The notes under the pieces: generated by a model
What the model was told of the DNA's origin: nothing
What the model saw: only the letters and a program-made list of their open reading frames with translations
Database searches by the model: none
Origin: Kocuria rosea subsp. polaris
GTDB lineage: Bacteria; Actinomycetota; Actinomycetes; Actinomycetales; Micrococcaceae
Reading direction: 5' to 3'
NCBI RefSeq assembly: GCF_001483755.1
Contig: NZ_LQBK01000001.1
Span: forward strand, 1 to 32,782
DNA length: 32,782 nucleotides
Shown here: positions 1 through 7,381 of the stretch, one piece after another
Numbering within the stretch: the stretch's first letter is position 1
Layout: each line of letters opens with the position of its first letter
Made by a program: the position numbers and the translations under genes

Positions 1-403
1 TTGCTGTGAACCACTGGACTCAACTCACCCTGACACGCAGGGGAGGGCCGTCGACCTGGTGGCAGAAGAGTCGCCCCCCGACGACAGACCTCGCGGTCTC
101 TGTGTCTTCTGCCGCCAGGGCGGCGGCCGTTCGACCGATGTCGAGTTGCTGAGCCCCCCGGCGGAGCACTCTGACATGGTCCACGCCCAGCGGCTCAGCC
201 CCCGGCTGACCACCTGGCGTGATACGTCAACAGTACCGTGCAGTAGACAAAAGATCGATGTTCATGTTGTCCCCAGTTCCGACGGCAGTCCGGAAGAGAT
301 CCAGCGGTTGCGGGATGTCCGGTGTGGGCCATGACGGAGTGGTGGGTCCGGGTCGTGGTGCGGTGCGCTTTGGCAGGACCCCTAGAGGCGTGGGGAGTCG
401 GGG
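1..403. other. Gene-poor left edge
   Basis: No convincing gene was found in the first 400 bases. The open frames here lack ribosome binding sites, recognisable motifs and the strong G/C third-position bias of the neighbouring genes. The segment holds a nested inverted repeat at 58-116, listed separately. A gene lying mostly to the left of the window cannot be excluded. Confidence 0.5.
58..116. repeat. Nested inverted repeat, possible three-way-junction fold
   Basis: Positions 58-69 pair with 105-116 over 12 bases, counting one G-T wobble. The enclosed segment contains two further hairpins: GTCG/CGAC (70-73 with 79-82) and AGACC/GGTCT (86-90 with 95-99). Together they would form a closing stem with two side hairpins. 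The strand of any transcript is unknown. This could be a structured RNA, a remnant of a mobile-element end, or chance in G+C-rich DNA. Confidence 0.3.
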
Positions 404-631
404 TTACAGGTTGAGGTATCCGGCCACGACGGTGAGGATGCCCCACAGGGCTCCGCCGGCCAGCAGGGTCAACCCCAGCAGCCCCAGCATGCCGGCGCCG
501 ATGTTGGCTCCGCCCGCACAGCAGGAGAGCCGGTTCCAGGTCACCGCGCTGATCGTGGTCACCATCCCGATCAGGGTGAGGATCGGTGGCAGGCGCAGCA
601 GTTCCCAGGTGTCCTGAGCGGGGCCTCGCAC
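404..631 (-). CDS. Small two-helix membrane protein
   Basis: This predicted protein of about 75 residues is not recognised. It has two hydrophobic segments: one beginning LPPILTLIGMVTTISAV and one in the C-terminal half around GLLGLTLLAGGALWGILTVVAGYL. A Cys-Cys pair (SCCAGG) sits between them, so it probably spans the inner membrane twice. The frame is open to 682, but that start would overlap the upstream lipoprotein gene by 35 bases. I therefore prefer the GTG at 631, which lies 16 bases after that gene's stop. No good Shine-Dalgarno is seen, so translation may be coupled to the lipoprotein gene. Confidence 0.5.
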   Translation of the reverse strand: MRGPAQDTWELLRLPPILTLIGMVTTISAVTWNRLSCCAGGANIGAGMLGLLGLTLLAGGALWGILTVVAGYLNL

Positions 632-647
632 GGGATACCGGGGCCGC

Positions 648-1064
648 TCAAGGGACCGGGAGGATGGTGCCGCCGAGTTCATCTTGCAGCTGCTGCAGGG
701 CTGCCTCGTCGCGGGCGATGATCATCCAGTTCGGTCCGTGCAAGACCGGCAACATGTCAGGGTCGGGATTCTCGCGGAGCTCCAGGAACTCTTGCAGATC
801 TTCTTCGGTGCTGGTCACGGCCATCCCTGGGATGTCGTAGTCGCACTCGAGGTAGGCGGTTCCGTCCTCCTCAGGGACGACACGCTGGTTCGTGCCCGGG
901 CACTCGAGGCCTGCGGCGATGATGTCCTCACGCAGCGCCAGAGCGTCGTCGTAGGTCTTGGCCGAACCAGCGGCCACCATGGAACTCACGTCGTCGGCGG
1001 TGGGCCCGCAACCGGTCAGCACCACGGTGGTGAGGGCCAGCAGGGCGGCAGTGGTGCGGCGCAT
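648..1064 (-). CDS. Small secreted lipoprotein
   Basis: This 138-residue precursor begins MRRTTAALLALTTVVLTGC, a signal peptide with a lipobox (LTGC) placing the lipidated cysteine at residue 19. It is predicted to be anchored to the outer face of the cell membrane. The mature domain is acidic and ends with a GPNWMI segment followed by a helix (LQQLQDELGG). The overall pattern resembles the lipoprotein encoded at 13242-13694, which has EGRNWFVV and LADALGA in the same places, so the two may be paralogues. The ATG at 1064 is chosen because AGGAG lies 6 bases upstream. Function is unknown. The membrane-protein gene at 404-631 follows on the same strand. Confidence 0.8.
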   Translation of the reverse strand: MRRTTAALLALTTVVLTGCGPTADDVSSMVAAGSAKTYDDALALREDIIAAGLECPGTNQRVVPEEDGTAYLECDYDIPGMAVTSTEEDLQEFLELRENPDPDMLPVLHGPNWMIIARDEAALQQLQDELGGTILPVP

Positions 1065-1497
1065 CAAGTGCTCCTGTCATCGGGGACTCGAGCCGGGGCA
1101 AGGCCGGTAGTGCGTGGGTGCTGCGTCAGTGGATGCTATGGAAGTGCGTGCCGTGAGCCTAGGTCTTTGAGGCGGCGGTGGGTGGGCTGGTCGGCACACC
1201 GCCGCGTGTCGAGCCATGCCCAGTGTCATGGCCACCTCCGTCGGGGAAGTGGTGTCCACCCCACGCGTGACGGTGTACGAGCTCCCGTTGTGGCGAGGGG
1301 GACTGCCCCGGGTTTACCTGACTCCTTGACCTGCCGCGTTGCACAAAAGGTTCCTGGCGGACATTCGCTCGGGTAGCGGTGCCGCCGCTGCCGTGTCCGC
1401 GACCGAGGCGGGCTGGACGAGCCTCCCGTGGCCTATTAACGACAGAGAATGTCTATGGTTCTTGACCTTCAGTGTAAACTATCCTTAACATTGTTTT
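1065..1497. other. Intergenic region between divergent genes
   Basis: About 430 bases separate the lipoprotein gene from the Xre regulator gene. I see no gene in it. The last 60 bases become A+T-rich and carry the regulator promoter (1462-1491). A TAGCAT hexamer on the minus strand near 1133-1138 could serve the lipoprotein gene, but no good -35 accompanies it. Confidence 0.4.
1462..1491 (+). promoter_or_regulatory. Leaderless promoter with putative Xre operator
   Basis: TTGACC (1462-1467) and TAACAT (1486-1491) are separated by 18 bases, and the ATG at 1498 follows the -10 by 6 bases. That geometry predicts a leaderless transcript. The spacer contains GTGTAAAC (1472-1479) and forms an imperfect palindrome, GTAAACTATCCTTAAC. 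GTGTAAA also occurs twice in front of the second Xre module, so it is a candidate autoregulatory operator. Confidence 0.55.
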
Positions 1498-1722
1498 ATG
1501 GTGTCCCGAGCGGCTGAAAGGGCGAATCCGGTGCGAGAGCTCCGGAAGAAGCAGCGCATGACTCAGGCCGAGCTCGCTGCGTCAGTGAGCGTCAGCCGGC
1601 AGACGATCATCGCTGTCGAGCAGGGCGACTACGCCCCGTCGGTCTACCTCGCCCTACGGATTGCCCGCGCCTTGGGCGGGACTGTCGAGGAACTGTTCAC
1701 CGACGAGACGGGAGATCACTGA
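1498..1722 (+). CDS. Compact Xre-family HTH regulator
   Basis: This 74-residue protein is almost entirely one helix-turn-helix domain of the Xre/Cro type. [18 protein letters not shown] forms the first helices, [16 protein letters not shown] the recognition helix and following turn, and [17 protein letters not shown] the closing helices. Such minimal regulators commonly sit beside a small membrane protein gene and repress their own operon. Here the stop (TGA) shares a base with the ATG of the membrane protein gene. The ATG at 1498 is preferred over the internal GTG at 1531 because it lies 6 bases after a good -10, consistent with leaderless translation. Confidence 0.85.
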   Translation: MVSRAAERANPVRELRKKQRMTQAELAASVSVSRQTIIAVEQGDYAPSVYLALRIARALGGTVEELFTDETGDH

Positions 1723-2267
1723 TGACGCGCAGACCGAGCATGCTGGATCGGGTCGCGGGACGCCTGATGGACCTCGACAGCCCGGCCTACGGTGATGAGC
1801 GTGAACGGGCTGTCTTCATGGAGGCCAGTTCCTTCGGATTGACGACCGGGCTCTACACAGGGCTGTTGAGCGCTCTTGCCGCCGCCGTCTTCGGATTCAT
1901 GTTGCTGCCGGTAATCCTTCTGGTGGTGACGATCCTGCCGGCGGCGGCAGCTCTTTGGTATGCGAGGCGGCGCAACGTCGATGTGCAGAAGCTTGCCGAG
2001 AACGCCGGTGCGAGGTCGACGATGGTGAGCATCGTGGTTTTCGGCGCCATGATGGTGCTGACCTTCGCGGCCATGACGTACACCGTTTTCACTGGTCATC
2101 CGCTGCTGCCCGCTCCTCGACTTGAGGTGACTCCGGGCGAGGGGTTCCTCGGTGGGATGGCCCAGGGCGCTGTCATCGGTGGCATGATCGGTGGTTTTGC
2201 GGCGATCGTCGGAGGAATTCTTAGCTTCCGGCGCGCACACCGTCACCCAGACGAGTCCGACCAGTGA
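1722..2267 (+). CDS. Four-helix membrane protein paired with Xre regulator
   Basis: This 181-residue protein of unknown function has a soluble N-terminal stretch of about 45 residues, followed by four hydrophobic segments at roughly 47-65, 65-82, 105-125 and 150-172. The last is glycine-rich (GGMAQGAVIGGMIGGFAAIVGG). Its start overlaps the regulator's stop by one base, and GGGAG precedes it with a spacer of about 8. Co-transcription with the regulator is therefore very likely. Proteins in this genomic position are often targets of the regulator rather than enzymes. Whether it senses, transports or anchors something cannot be read from the sequence. Confidence 0.75.
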   Translation: MTRRPSMLDRVAGRLMDLDSPAYGDERERAVFMEASSFGLTTGLYTGLLSALAAAVFGFMLLPVILLVVTILPAAAALWYARRRNVDVQKLAENAGARSTMVSIVVFGAMMVLTFAAMTYTVFTGHPLLPAPRLEVTPGEGFLGGMAQGAVIGGMIGGFAAIVGGILSFRRAHRHPDESDQ

Positions 2268-2460
2268 CACCCGTGGCCGGTCCTCGTCCCGGGAACGCCG
2301 CCGCAGGCAGATAGTCCCAAGCCGTCTGACGGAAGACCTCGCCGATTCGATGAGAGCCGATCCTGATTATCAGCCAGGCCTGCGGTGAAGGCTGGTCGGC
2401 GGGCTGATGGCGCTGCGGTAGGGGTCCCCATCTCGGGGCAGTGTGAGGATCCCGGGAGGG

Positions 2461-2982
2461 TTAGCGGCGGCCGCGGCCTCGGCCGCCGGAGCGCCGGCGG
2501 CTGGGCGAGGAGGGCTGGTGATTGCGCGCGGTGTGGCTGGAGCGGCCAGCCGGCTCCGGGTCGAGCAGGTGCTCGGCGCCGGCTAGCAGCGTGGCCGCGG
2601 CCAGCAGCACTCCGCCGTCGTTGCCCAGCAAGAAATCCGAATCCAGCACGAGCGTAGAGCGCTGGGCCGCCAGGTCGTTGGTGATTCCGACGGTGAACCC
2701 GGCGGCGGCCGCGGTCGCCGGGACGGTCTCGACGCGCTCCACCGCGGTGACCTCCACCTCGGGCAGCTCCTGGCCGGTAAGCCGGTACTCCTCCAGCACC
2801 TGCCGGCCCAGGGTCAGCAGCGCGGAGATCAGGGTGTTCGAGCTGACCCGTGCGTCCTGCGATACGGCGACCGCCAGGCGCGCGCGGGTACCGGTGGTGG
2901 TCATGCGGATCTGGGCGGCGACGGCGAAGGAGTCGACGACCGGAAGGTTCTCGATGGCAGGGGAGGGCGCGGCAGCGTTCAA
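2461..2982 (-). CDS. Hypothetical protein with basic low-complexity tail
   Basis: This predicted protein of about 173 residues is not recognised. The central part (about residues 26-145) alternates hydrophobic and polar residues and looks like a soluble globular domain. The last 30 residues are Ser/Arg/Gly-rich (SRRRSGGRGRGRR) and probably disordered. The frame is open to 3051, but a TTG at 2982 is preceded by GGAG with a 5-base spacer, which makes it the best start. It is convergent with the membrane protein gene ending at 2267 and shares no obvious operon with the MerR gene upstream. The TTG choice is an inference. Confidence 0.5.
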   Translation of the reverse strand: MNAAAPSPAIENLPVVDSFAVAAQIRMTTTGTRARLAVAVSQDARVSSNTLISALLTLGRQVLEEYRLTGQELPEVEVTAVERVETVPATAAAAGFTVGITNDLAAQRSTLVLDSDFLLGNDGGVLLAAATLLAGAEHLLDPEPAGRSSHTARNHQPSSPSRRRSGGRGRGRR

Positions 2983-3149
2983 GGGGGCTCCAAGGGAGAG
3001 TGATGGGGACGAGGCCAGACTCTCACACGCCCCGACGCGGCACCCAGGCAAGGGCGCGGCAGGGCGGGCACATGACGTGGATCAGCTGCCCGGAAGGTGC
3101 AGGCAGTCCCTATTCCCGCGCACGTTGCATTAGGGATTCCCACCAAGGG

Positions 3150-3923
3150 TCAGGGCGTGGTCGCGTCGCGCAGGTGGTGTGTGGCGTAGGTCTTCATTGC
3201 TGTCGCCAGCCAGCCGGGGAGGGCGGGGTCAATGTCAGCGATCCAGGCCCGTTGCTCCTCGTCGTTGAGGTAGAGATCGGCCAGGGCACGGTAGGCCGCA
3301 GCATGGGGTTCCCAGTACCGGGCGATGGCCCCGTGGTGCTTTTCGACGAGTTCTTGGGCTTCCTGGTCATCGGGTGGCACCTGGTGTTGCATGAGTTCGG
3401 CCATACGGTGGAGCAGGGCCCGGTTCTCGGCGGCTGCTTGTTCGTAGTCGGTCATTTCCCAGCCGTCGGTGGCGGTGTCGACGGCGGTGAAGGCGTCCTC
3501 GACGACTGGACCGTGGGCAGCTTCGAGCCGGTGCTTCAGGCGGGAACGGTCGTGGTGGAGGCCGCGGAAGAAGTCCGCCGGGTCCATGGTGTGGGCGCCG
3601 GTGAGGTCGGTGATCGTGGCATCGATGGTTTCGATCACGGTGCCCAGACGGTGTTGTTCGGCGAGGATCTGTGCGCGCTGGGCGCGCAGGGCGGTGATCT
3701 CGTTGACCTGCCCGTCGATCACTTGCCCGATCTGCCCCAGCGGCACACCCACTTCGCGCAGCAACAGAATGCGCTGCAGACGCAGCAGTTGCTCCCGGCC
3801 GTACCAACGGTAGCCATTGGCCCCGATCTCAGCCGGTGCCAGGAGCCCGATGGCGTCGTAGTGGCGCAGGGTCCGGGCGCTGATCCCGGCCATGGTGGCG
3901 AGCTGGCTGATGGAGTAGCGCAC
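3150..3923 (-). CDS. MerR-family regulator with TipAS-like effector domain
   Basis: This 257-residue protein has an N-terminal MerR winged helix-turn-helix (YSISQLATMAGISARTLRHYD, residues 3-23), then the NGYRWYGREQLLRLQRI wing segment, a coiled-coil dimerisation helix (about 75-110) and a C-terminal helical domain from about residue 120 to 250. The C-terminal domain resembles TipAS, which in Streptomyces TipAL binds thiopeptide antibiotics. Known relatives activate their own promoter and linked genes when the drug binds. Start: GTG at 3923, placed 6-7 bases after a possible -10, so the transcript may be leaderless. The gene is divergent from the amidohydrolase gene. The actual ligand is unknown. 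I did not assign a symbol because the family is broad. Confidence 0.85.
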   Translation of the reverse strand: MRYSISQLATMAGISARTLRHYDAIGLLAPAEIGANGYRWYGREQLLRLQRILLLREVGVPLGQIGQVIDGQVNEITALRAQRAQILAEQHRLGTVIETIDATITDLTGAHTMDPADFFRGLHHDRSRLKHRLEAAHGPVVEDAFTAVDTATDGWEMTDYEQAAAENRALLHRMAELMQHQVPPDDQEAQELVEKHHGAIARYWEPHAAAYRALADLYLNDEEQRAWIADIDPALPGWLATAMKTYATHHLRDATTP

Positions 3924-3929
3924 GCTCCA

Positions 3930-3968
3930 CCGTATCGCCTTGACCTTCTCGTAGCGTCAACTTCTACC
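3930..3968. promoter_or_regulatory. Overlapping divergent promoters with MerR-type operator
   Basis: The 54-base gap holds an inverted repeat, TTGAC (3940-3944) and GTCAA (3956-3960). Each arm doubles as a -35 element. On the minus strand TTGACG (3960-3955) is followed after 18-19 bases by GATACG/ATACGG, just before the regulator's GTG. On the plus strand TTGACC is followed after 17 bases by TCTACC (3963-3968), just before the amidohydrolase start. A 19-base spacer is typical of MerR-activated promoters. Regulation of both genes by the MerR protein is an inference. Confidence 0.6.
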
Positions 3969-3977
3969 GTGAAAGCC

Positions 3978-5255
3978 ATGGCACTGACGATCAATAACGC
4001 GAGGATTTTCGACGGCACCACTATGAGCGCCCATGACACGGTGCGCGTGGTGGACGGGCGCATCGAAGCTGTGGGAGGGCCCGAACTGGTGGCCGCCGGG
4101 GACATCGTGGTGGAGGCAGGTGGGGCCACCCTGCTGCCCGGGCTCATCGATGCGCACCTGCACCTGCTGCCCGGGACCGCCCACCAGGCGGTGACGTTCG
4201 GGGTGACCACCGGGATCGACCAGTTCAGCAAACCTGAGGTGATCACCCCGGTCCTGGCCCGCAACCACCGACCGGAGGTGGCGCAGATCAGGACCTCGAG
4301 CATCGGGGCGACCGCCCCAGGTGGGCATCCCACGATGGCCTACGCACCCTTTCCCTACGTCACCGGACCCAAGGACGCCGCGGCCTTCGTCGCCGACCGC
4401 AGGGGAGAGGGTGCGACCCATCTGAAGGTCTTCTACGACGACGGCTCGACCGCCCCGATGCGCATGCCCTCCTTGGATCTGCCCACGGTGGCCGCCCTGG
4501 TCCGGGCCGCCCACACGGGCGGGATGCTGGTGGTCGCCCACGTCACCAGTGCCGCGGCTGCCGTCGACGTCGTGGCCCAGGGCGTCGACGTCCTCGCCCA
4601 CGTGCCGTTCGAGCCGTTGAGCGAGGCCCAGCTGGAGGTCTTGGCCGCATCCCGGGTACCGGTGATCGCCACACTGGGCATCGCCGACGGCTTCCCGGGC
4701 CCGGACGGCACCATGCCGCTACTGGGTCAGTCGCGCCTGGCTTCGCGCCTGGGACCGGGATGGACCGGGATGCTCCAGCGCCAGGGGAAGCGGTGGATGC
4801 CCCCAGGGGCGCCCGACTTCGCCGCCGCCAGGCGCAACGTGGGGGCACTGCACGCCCGGGGGGTGCCGATCCTGGCCGGCACCGATGCCCCCAACCCGGG
4901 TCTGGTCCACGGGGCGAGCCTGCACCGGGAACTCCAGCATCTCGTGGCCGCCGGGCTGAGCCCGCTGGACGCACTGGCCGCGGCGACCTCCGGCCCGGCG
5001 GCCGCCTTCGGCCTTCAGGACCGCGGGGTGATCCGCCCGGGGGCACGGGCCGATCTCGTCCTCGTGGCCGGGCGCCCGGATGAAGGCATCACCGCCACCC
5101 AGGACATCACCGCCGTATGGAAACAGGGTGTGGCAGTGGATCTGGACGGGTATCGGGGCAGCCTTGAGGAGGAGACCGACCTGGTGGCACTGCAGGCCAC
5201 CAACGAGAAGATCATCGCCGCCATCCACCAGGTGTGGCCGCAGTTCACCTCCTGA
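3978..5255 (+). CDS. Metal-dependent amidohydrolase (imidazolonepropionase-like)
   Basis: This 425-residue member of the amidohydrolase superfamily has the full set of dinuclear metal ligands: H60 and H62 in DAHLHL, a probable carboxylated lysine K150 (HLKVF), H188 (VAHVT), H208 (LAHVP) and the catalytic D303 (GTDAP). The N- and C-terminal beta segments (INNARIFDG and the GARADLVLV region) form the usual composite sandwich domain. It should hydrolyse a cyclic amide, imide or similar C-N bond in the cytoplasm. The substrate cannot be told. Its promoter overlaps that of the TipAS-type regulator, suggesting drug- or metabolite-induced expression. The ATG at 3978 is chosen; an in-frame GTG at 3969 abuts the -10. 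The frame upstream of that is open but not coding. Confidence 0.85.
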   Translation: MALTINNARIFDGTTMSAHDTVRVVDGRIEAVGGPELVAAGDIVVEAGGATLLPGLIDAHLHLLPGTAHQAVTFGVTTGIDQFSKPEVITPVLARNHRPEVAQIRTSSIGATAPGGHPTMAYAPFPYVTGPKDAAAFVADRRGEGATHLKVFYDDGSTAPMRMPSLDLPTVAALVRAAHTGGMLVVAHVTSAAAAVDVVAQGVDVLAHVPFEPLSEAQLEVLAASRVPVIATLGIADGFPGPDGTMPLLGQSRLASRLGPGWTGMLQRQGKRWMPPGAPDFAAARRNVGALHARGVPILAGTDAPNPGLVHGASLHRELQHLVAAGLSPLDALAAATSGPAAAFGLQDRGVIRPGARADLVLVAGRPDEGITATQDITAVWKQGVAVDLDGYRGSLEEETDLVALQATNEKIIAAIHQVWPQFTS

Positions 5256-5302
5256 CCGCGGCACTCGACCAGCCCCAGCGGACCGATCGAGAAACCGCCG
5301 AT

Positions 5303-5330
5303 GAACCCCGTTGCAGTTGGGGTTCCTTTT
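5303..5330 (+). terminator. Rho-independent terminator after amidohydrolase
   Basis: A 7-base stem, GAACCCC (5303-5309) with GGGGTTC (5319-5325), has a 9-base loop and is followed by CTTTT. It lies 48 bases after the amidohydrolase stop, in the right orientation to end that transcript. Confidence 0.75.
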
Positions 5331-5359
5331 GGGGCAGCTGTTATTCCGTGGGGCAGGTT

Positions 5360-5869
5360 CTAGGGGATCTGGGCTGCGGGGGTGTCGCGGGTTTCTGCGG
5401 CGGGGTCGCTGTGCTGCCACTGGTTGAGCCGCTCGGCGTCGCACTCGTCGCGGGAGGCGCTGGTCTCGTCGAGGCGCTGAATGGTTAGGCATCCCTCGTC
5501 CTCGCCCTGGGGGCCGAGGATGTGCCAGATGCGGGCTTCGCCGTCGACGACGATGGCCGCTTTGATGGCGGTGTGGTCCGGGAAGAAGCTGTTGGCGGTC
5601 TTGTTGGTGTAGTCACCGGCGAGGATCAGGGTCCGGTCGTCGCAGCTCAGCTTCAAGTTGTCGGGTGCTGTGGTGAGGTCCTCGGTCTGTCCTGGGTCCT
5701 TGCCGGCTTCTGAGATGGTGCACCCGGGATCGGGGGTGATCGCGGTGGGCGTGACCTGGGAGGAGGTGGTCGGTCTGTCCTGGAGGAGCAGGTTGTCCTC
5801 GCACCCGGTGAGGGTGAGGGAGGTGAGAGCGGCAACGGCGACGCTGAAGACACGGACGGATCGCTGCAC
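5360..5869 (-). CDS. Secreted lipoprotein of unknown function
   Basis: This 169-residue precursor has a type II signal peptide (VAVAALTSLTLTGC, lipid cysteine at residue 23), then a Thr/Pro/Ser linker and a small domain with three further cysteines (CTIS, LSCDD, GCLTI) that could form disulfides outside the cell. The domain includes RTLILAGDYTN and DGEARIWHILG, which look like beta-strands. No family is recognised. The GTG at 5869 is supported by GGAG with an 8-base spacer. It lies downstream of the small membrane protein gene 5936-6100 on the same strand, but a hairpin between them may separate the transcripts. Confidence 0.75.
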   Translation of the reverse strand: MQRSVRVFSVAVAALTSLTLTGCEDNLLLQDRPTTSSQVTPTAITPDPGCTISEAGKDPGQTEDLTTAPDNLKLSCDDRTLILAGDYTNKTANSFFPDHTAIKAAIVVDGEARIWHILGPQGEDEGCLTIQRLDETSASRDECDAERLNQWQHSDPAAETRDTPAAQIP

Positions 5870-5906
5870 AGCGGGGCTCCTTGGCGAATCGAGGATGGTT
5901 TCTCAG

Positions 5907-5931
5907 TCCCCGGCCGGGGCGGTGCCGGGGA
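5907..5931 (-). terminator. Hairpin after small membrane protein gene
   Basis: TCCCCGGC (5907-5914) pairs with GCCGGGGA (5924-5931) over 8 bases with a 9-base loop, directly after the stop codon at 5936. There is no U-run on the minus strand, so it may attenuate rather than fully terminate. Confidence 0.35.
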
Positions 5932-5935
5932 TGGT

Positions 5936-6100
5936 CTATGGCCGCAAGCTGCCGGTGCGGTCGCCGTGCTTATGGGCGTAGTCCTTGATGCCGGCGGTGA
6001 CGCCTTTGCGCACCACCCAATAGAGCAGCCACAAGGTGATGGTGACCATGAGCAACCAGATGAACAGGCCGAGGAATGCCCCGAAGCCGGCGACGTCCAT
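5936..6100 (-). CDS. 54-residue single-span membrane protein
   Basis: The gene encodes 54 residues starting MDVAGFGAFLGLFIWLLMV. One long hydrophobic stretch (about residues 5-30, rich in Leu, Trp and Phe) is followed by VRKGVTAGIKDYAHKH, an amphipathic, positively charged tail likely on the cytoplasmic side. A strong Shine-Dalgarno, AGGAGG (6115-6110), lies 9 bases before the ATG. Codon third positions are mostly G or C, as in the neighbouring genes. Short proteins ending in a WLLYWVVRKGVT-like segment seem familiar from other actinobacteria, but I cannot name a family with certainty. The function is unknown. Confidence 0.7.
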   Translation of the reverse strand: MDVAGFGAFLGLFIWLLMVTITLWLLYWVVRKGVTAGIKDYAHKHGDRTGSLRP

Positions 6101-6280
6101 CACGAAAGTCCTCCTGGAGTAGGTCTGTCCACGCTATCGAGGAATGGCTATGAGCTTTGCACCCTGCCCGTACCGTGCGTGTCGGAATGCCGGCGCTTAT
6201 CCGTGCGCGCGGGCTGCGGTCATCGCGGTGGCGTCGGGCCCGGGTGTGGCAAGGACAGGTCACCGCTGAGGAGAACGGTG

Positions 6281-6457
6281 GTGAACAGGACTGAACGGAT
6301 CCTCCGACGGGCACGGGCGGATCACCCGGTTGCCCGGAATTTACGGAAGGTCTTCGGTGCCTGGACTGTCCTGCGCGGATCCGGCGGAGTCTTCGGGAAG
6401 GGTGGGGCAGGAGGCGTTGGCTGCCTCTGTCCTAGCGCAGGAGGGTTGTACCCATGA
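6281..6457 (+). CDS. Possible 58-residue basic protein coupled to next small gene
   Basis: A GTG at 6281 is preceded by GAGGAG with a 7-base spacer. It opens a frame of 58 codons whose stop overlaps the ATG of the next small gene in the ATGA arrangement. The first 30 residues are strongly basic (RTERILRRARADHPVARNLRK); the rest is glycine-rich. The third-position G/C bias is weaker than in certain genes nearby, so this could be a leader peptide or a chance frame. It may exist mainly to couple translation of the 6454 gene. Confidence 0.35.
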   Translation: MNRTERILRRARADHPVARNLRKVFGAWTVLRGSGGVFGKGGAGGVGCLCPSAGGLYP

Positions 6458-6588
6458 TCAAAACCAAACAGGACCCGCCGCAGGATCCGAGTTGGTGGTG
6501 GAGGATGGGACATTTCCTGGATCGGGTGTTCGATGTCGTCAACGTCGTTCCCGTGCTGGGGTGGCTGATCAGAATCATTGGCAGGTGA
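6454..6588 (+). CDS. 44-residue small protein with amphipathic C-terminus
   Basis: This very short gene has a strong Shine-Dalgarno, AGGAGGG (6439-6445), 8 bases before its ATG. The product begins MIKTKQDPPQDPSWWWRMGH, with a striking run of three tryptophans, and continues with a hydrophobic/amphipathic half (FDVVNVVPVLGWLIRIIGR). The C-terminal half could lie on or cross the membrane. The Trp cluster followed by a basic amphipathic helix recalls membrane-active or membrane-associated micropeptides, but no family is recognised. Its ATG overlaps the stop of the preceding small frame. Confidence 0.55.
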   Translation: MIKTKQDPPQDPSWWWRMGHFLDRVFDVVNVVPVLGWLIRIIGR

Positions 6589-6774
6589 GGCCACGCAGAC
6601 GGCACAGGAGTATGCCGCTGCAGCGGTCCTGCCACCCCCAGATCGAAGGCTACGAACGTGAACCGGCGGAGGCCGCGTGCAGCGTTGCTGGGTGGCGGCC
6701 TCGAGCGGGGTCCTTGCGTCGTGGCGCGGGTGCGCGGCATACGGTGGGGTTGTCGAGCGGAGAGGCGTGATCTG

Positions 6775-7215
6775 GTGAGGCGAGCCCTGCACGTGCATCG
6801 GCTGAGCACCTATCTGGTGTTCCAGGCGCTGACCCCGGTGCTGGCCCTGGGCTACGCGGCTGTCCTGTCACCGGGCAGCGGGTGGTCGGCCTGGTTGCTG
6901 TGCTGGGCGGTGCTGATGGGGGTGGGGTTGGTGTGGACCCAGCTGGTGTGGGGCCCGTGCTGGGCGGCCGGGGCCGACTACGGCCTGAGCGCCGGGGTCC
7001 GCATCACCTTGATGGCCGTTGCCGGTGTGGGGCTGATGTTGCCCTTCCTGGTGCTCCACGTGGTCCTCGACCCGGTGTGGTTCCTCTACGCCCTGGTCCT
7101 CACCCCCTACGGGTTGGTGGGCGGGTTGCTCGGTGGGGCCGTCCTGGCCGTCCGGGACCGTGGTGCTGTCGCTGGTCCTCGTGCCCACGGCGCCGCCGAG
7201 GCGAACTTCCGCTAG
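6775..7215 (+). CDS. Multi-span membrane protein, unknown
   Basis: This predicted protein of 146 residues has four strongly hydrophobic segments: around LVFQALTPVLALGYAAV, the LLCWAVLMGVGLVWT stretch, ITLMAVAGVGLMLPFLVL, and the C-terminal YALVLTPYGLVGGLLGG. The frame is open further upstream to 6658, but the GTG at 6775 has GGAGAGG (6759-6765) 9 bases before it and gives a sensible membrane-protein N-terminus (RRALHVHRLSTYLVF). The family is not recognised. It may be in one transcript with the two small genes upstream, 186 bases away. Confidence 0.6.
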   Translation: MRRALHVHRLSTYLVFQALTPVLALGYAAVLSPGSGWSAWLLCWAVLMGVGLVWTQLVWGPCWAAGADYGLSAGVRITLMAVAGVGLMLPFLVLHVVLDPVWFLYALVLTPYGLVGGLLGGAVLAVRDRGAVAGPRAHGAAEANFR

Positions 7216-7319
7216 GGAGACGTGCGCCCGCGGGTGCTCCTGATCCGTCAACGCTGCAGATGGGGTTCCCTTCAGGGCTCCAGCATCGGCCGTTGTGCTC
7301 ACGCTAGGCCCAAAGGCGA

Positions 7320-7349
7320 GAGGCGCTGGAGGTCTGACAACAGCGCCTC
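7320..7349. repeat. Perfect 9-bp inverted repeat in intergenic region
   Basis: GAGGCGCTG (7320-7328) and CAGCGCCTC (7341-7349) form a perfect stem with a 12-base loop. It lies between the membrane protein gene ending at 7215 and the second Xre module. No U-run follows, so it is either a weak terminator for the upstream gene or a structured leader/operator. The rest of the 7216-7451 gap holds no gene. Confidence 0.45.
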
Positions 7350-7381
7350 GTCAATGCTCGCGGAGAGCCCTGCATGCTCTC

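Noticed and set aside
2850-5255. 801-codon frame covering the amidohydrolase
   Set aside because: Only the part from about 3978 has amidohydrolase motifs. The upstream part is antisense to the MerR gene and lacks a ribosome binding site.
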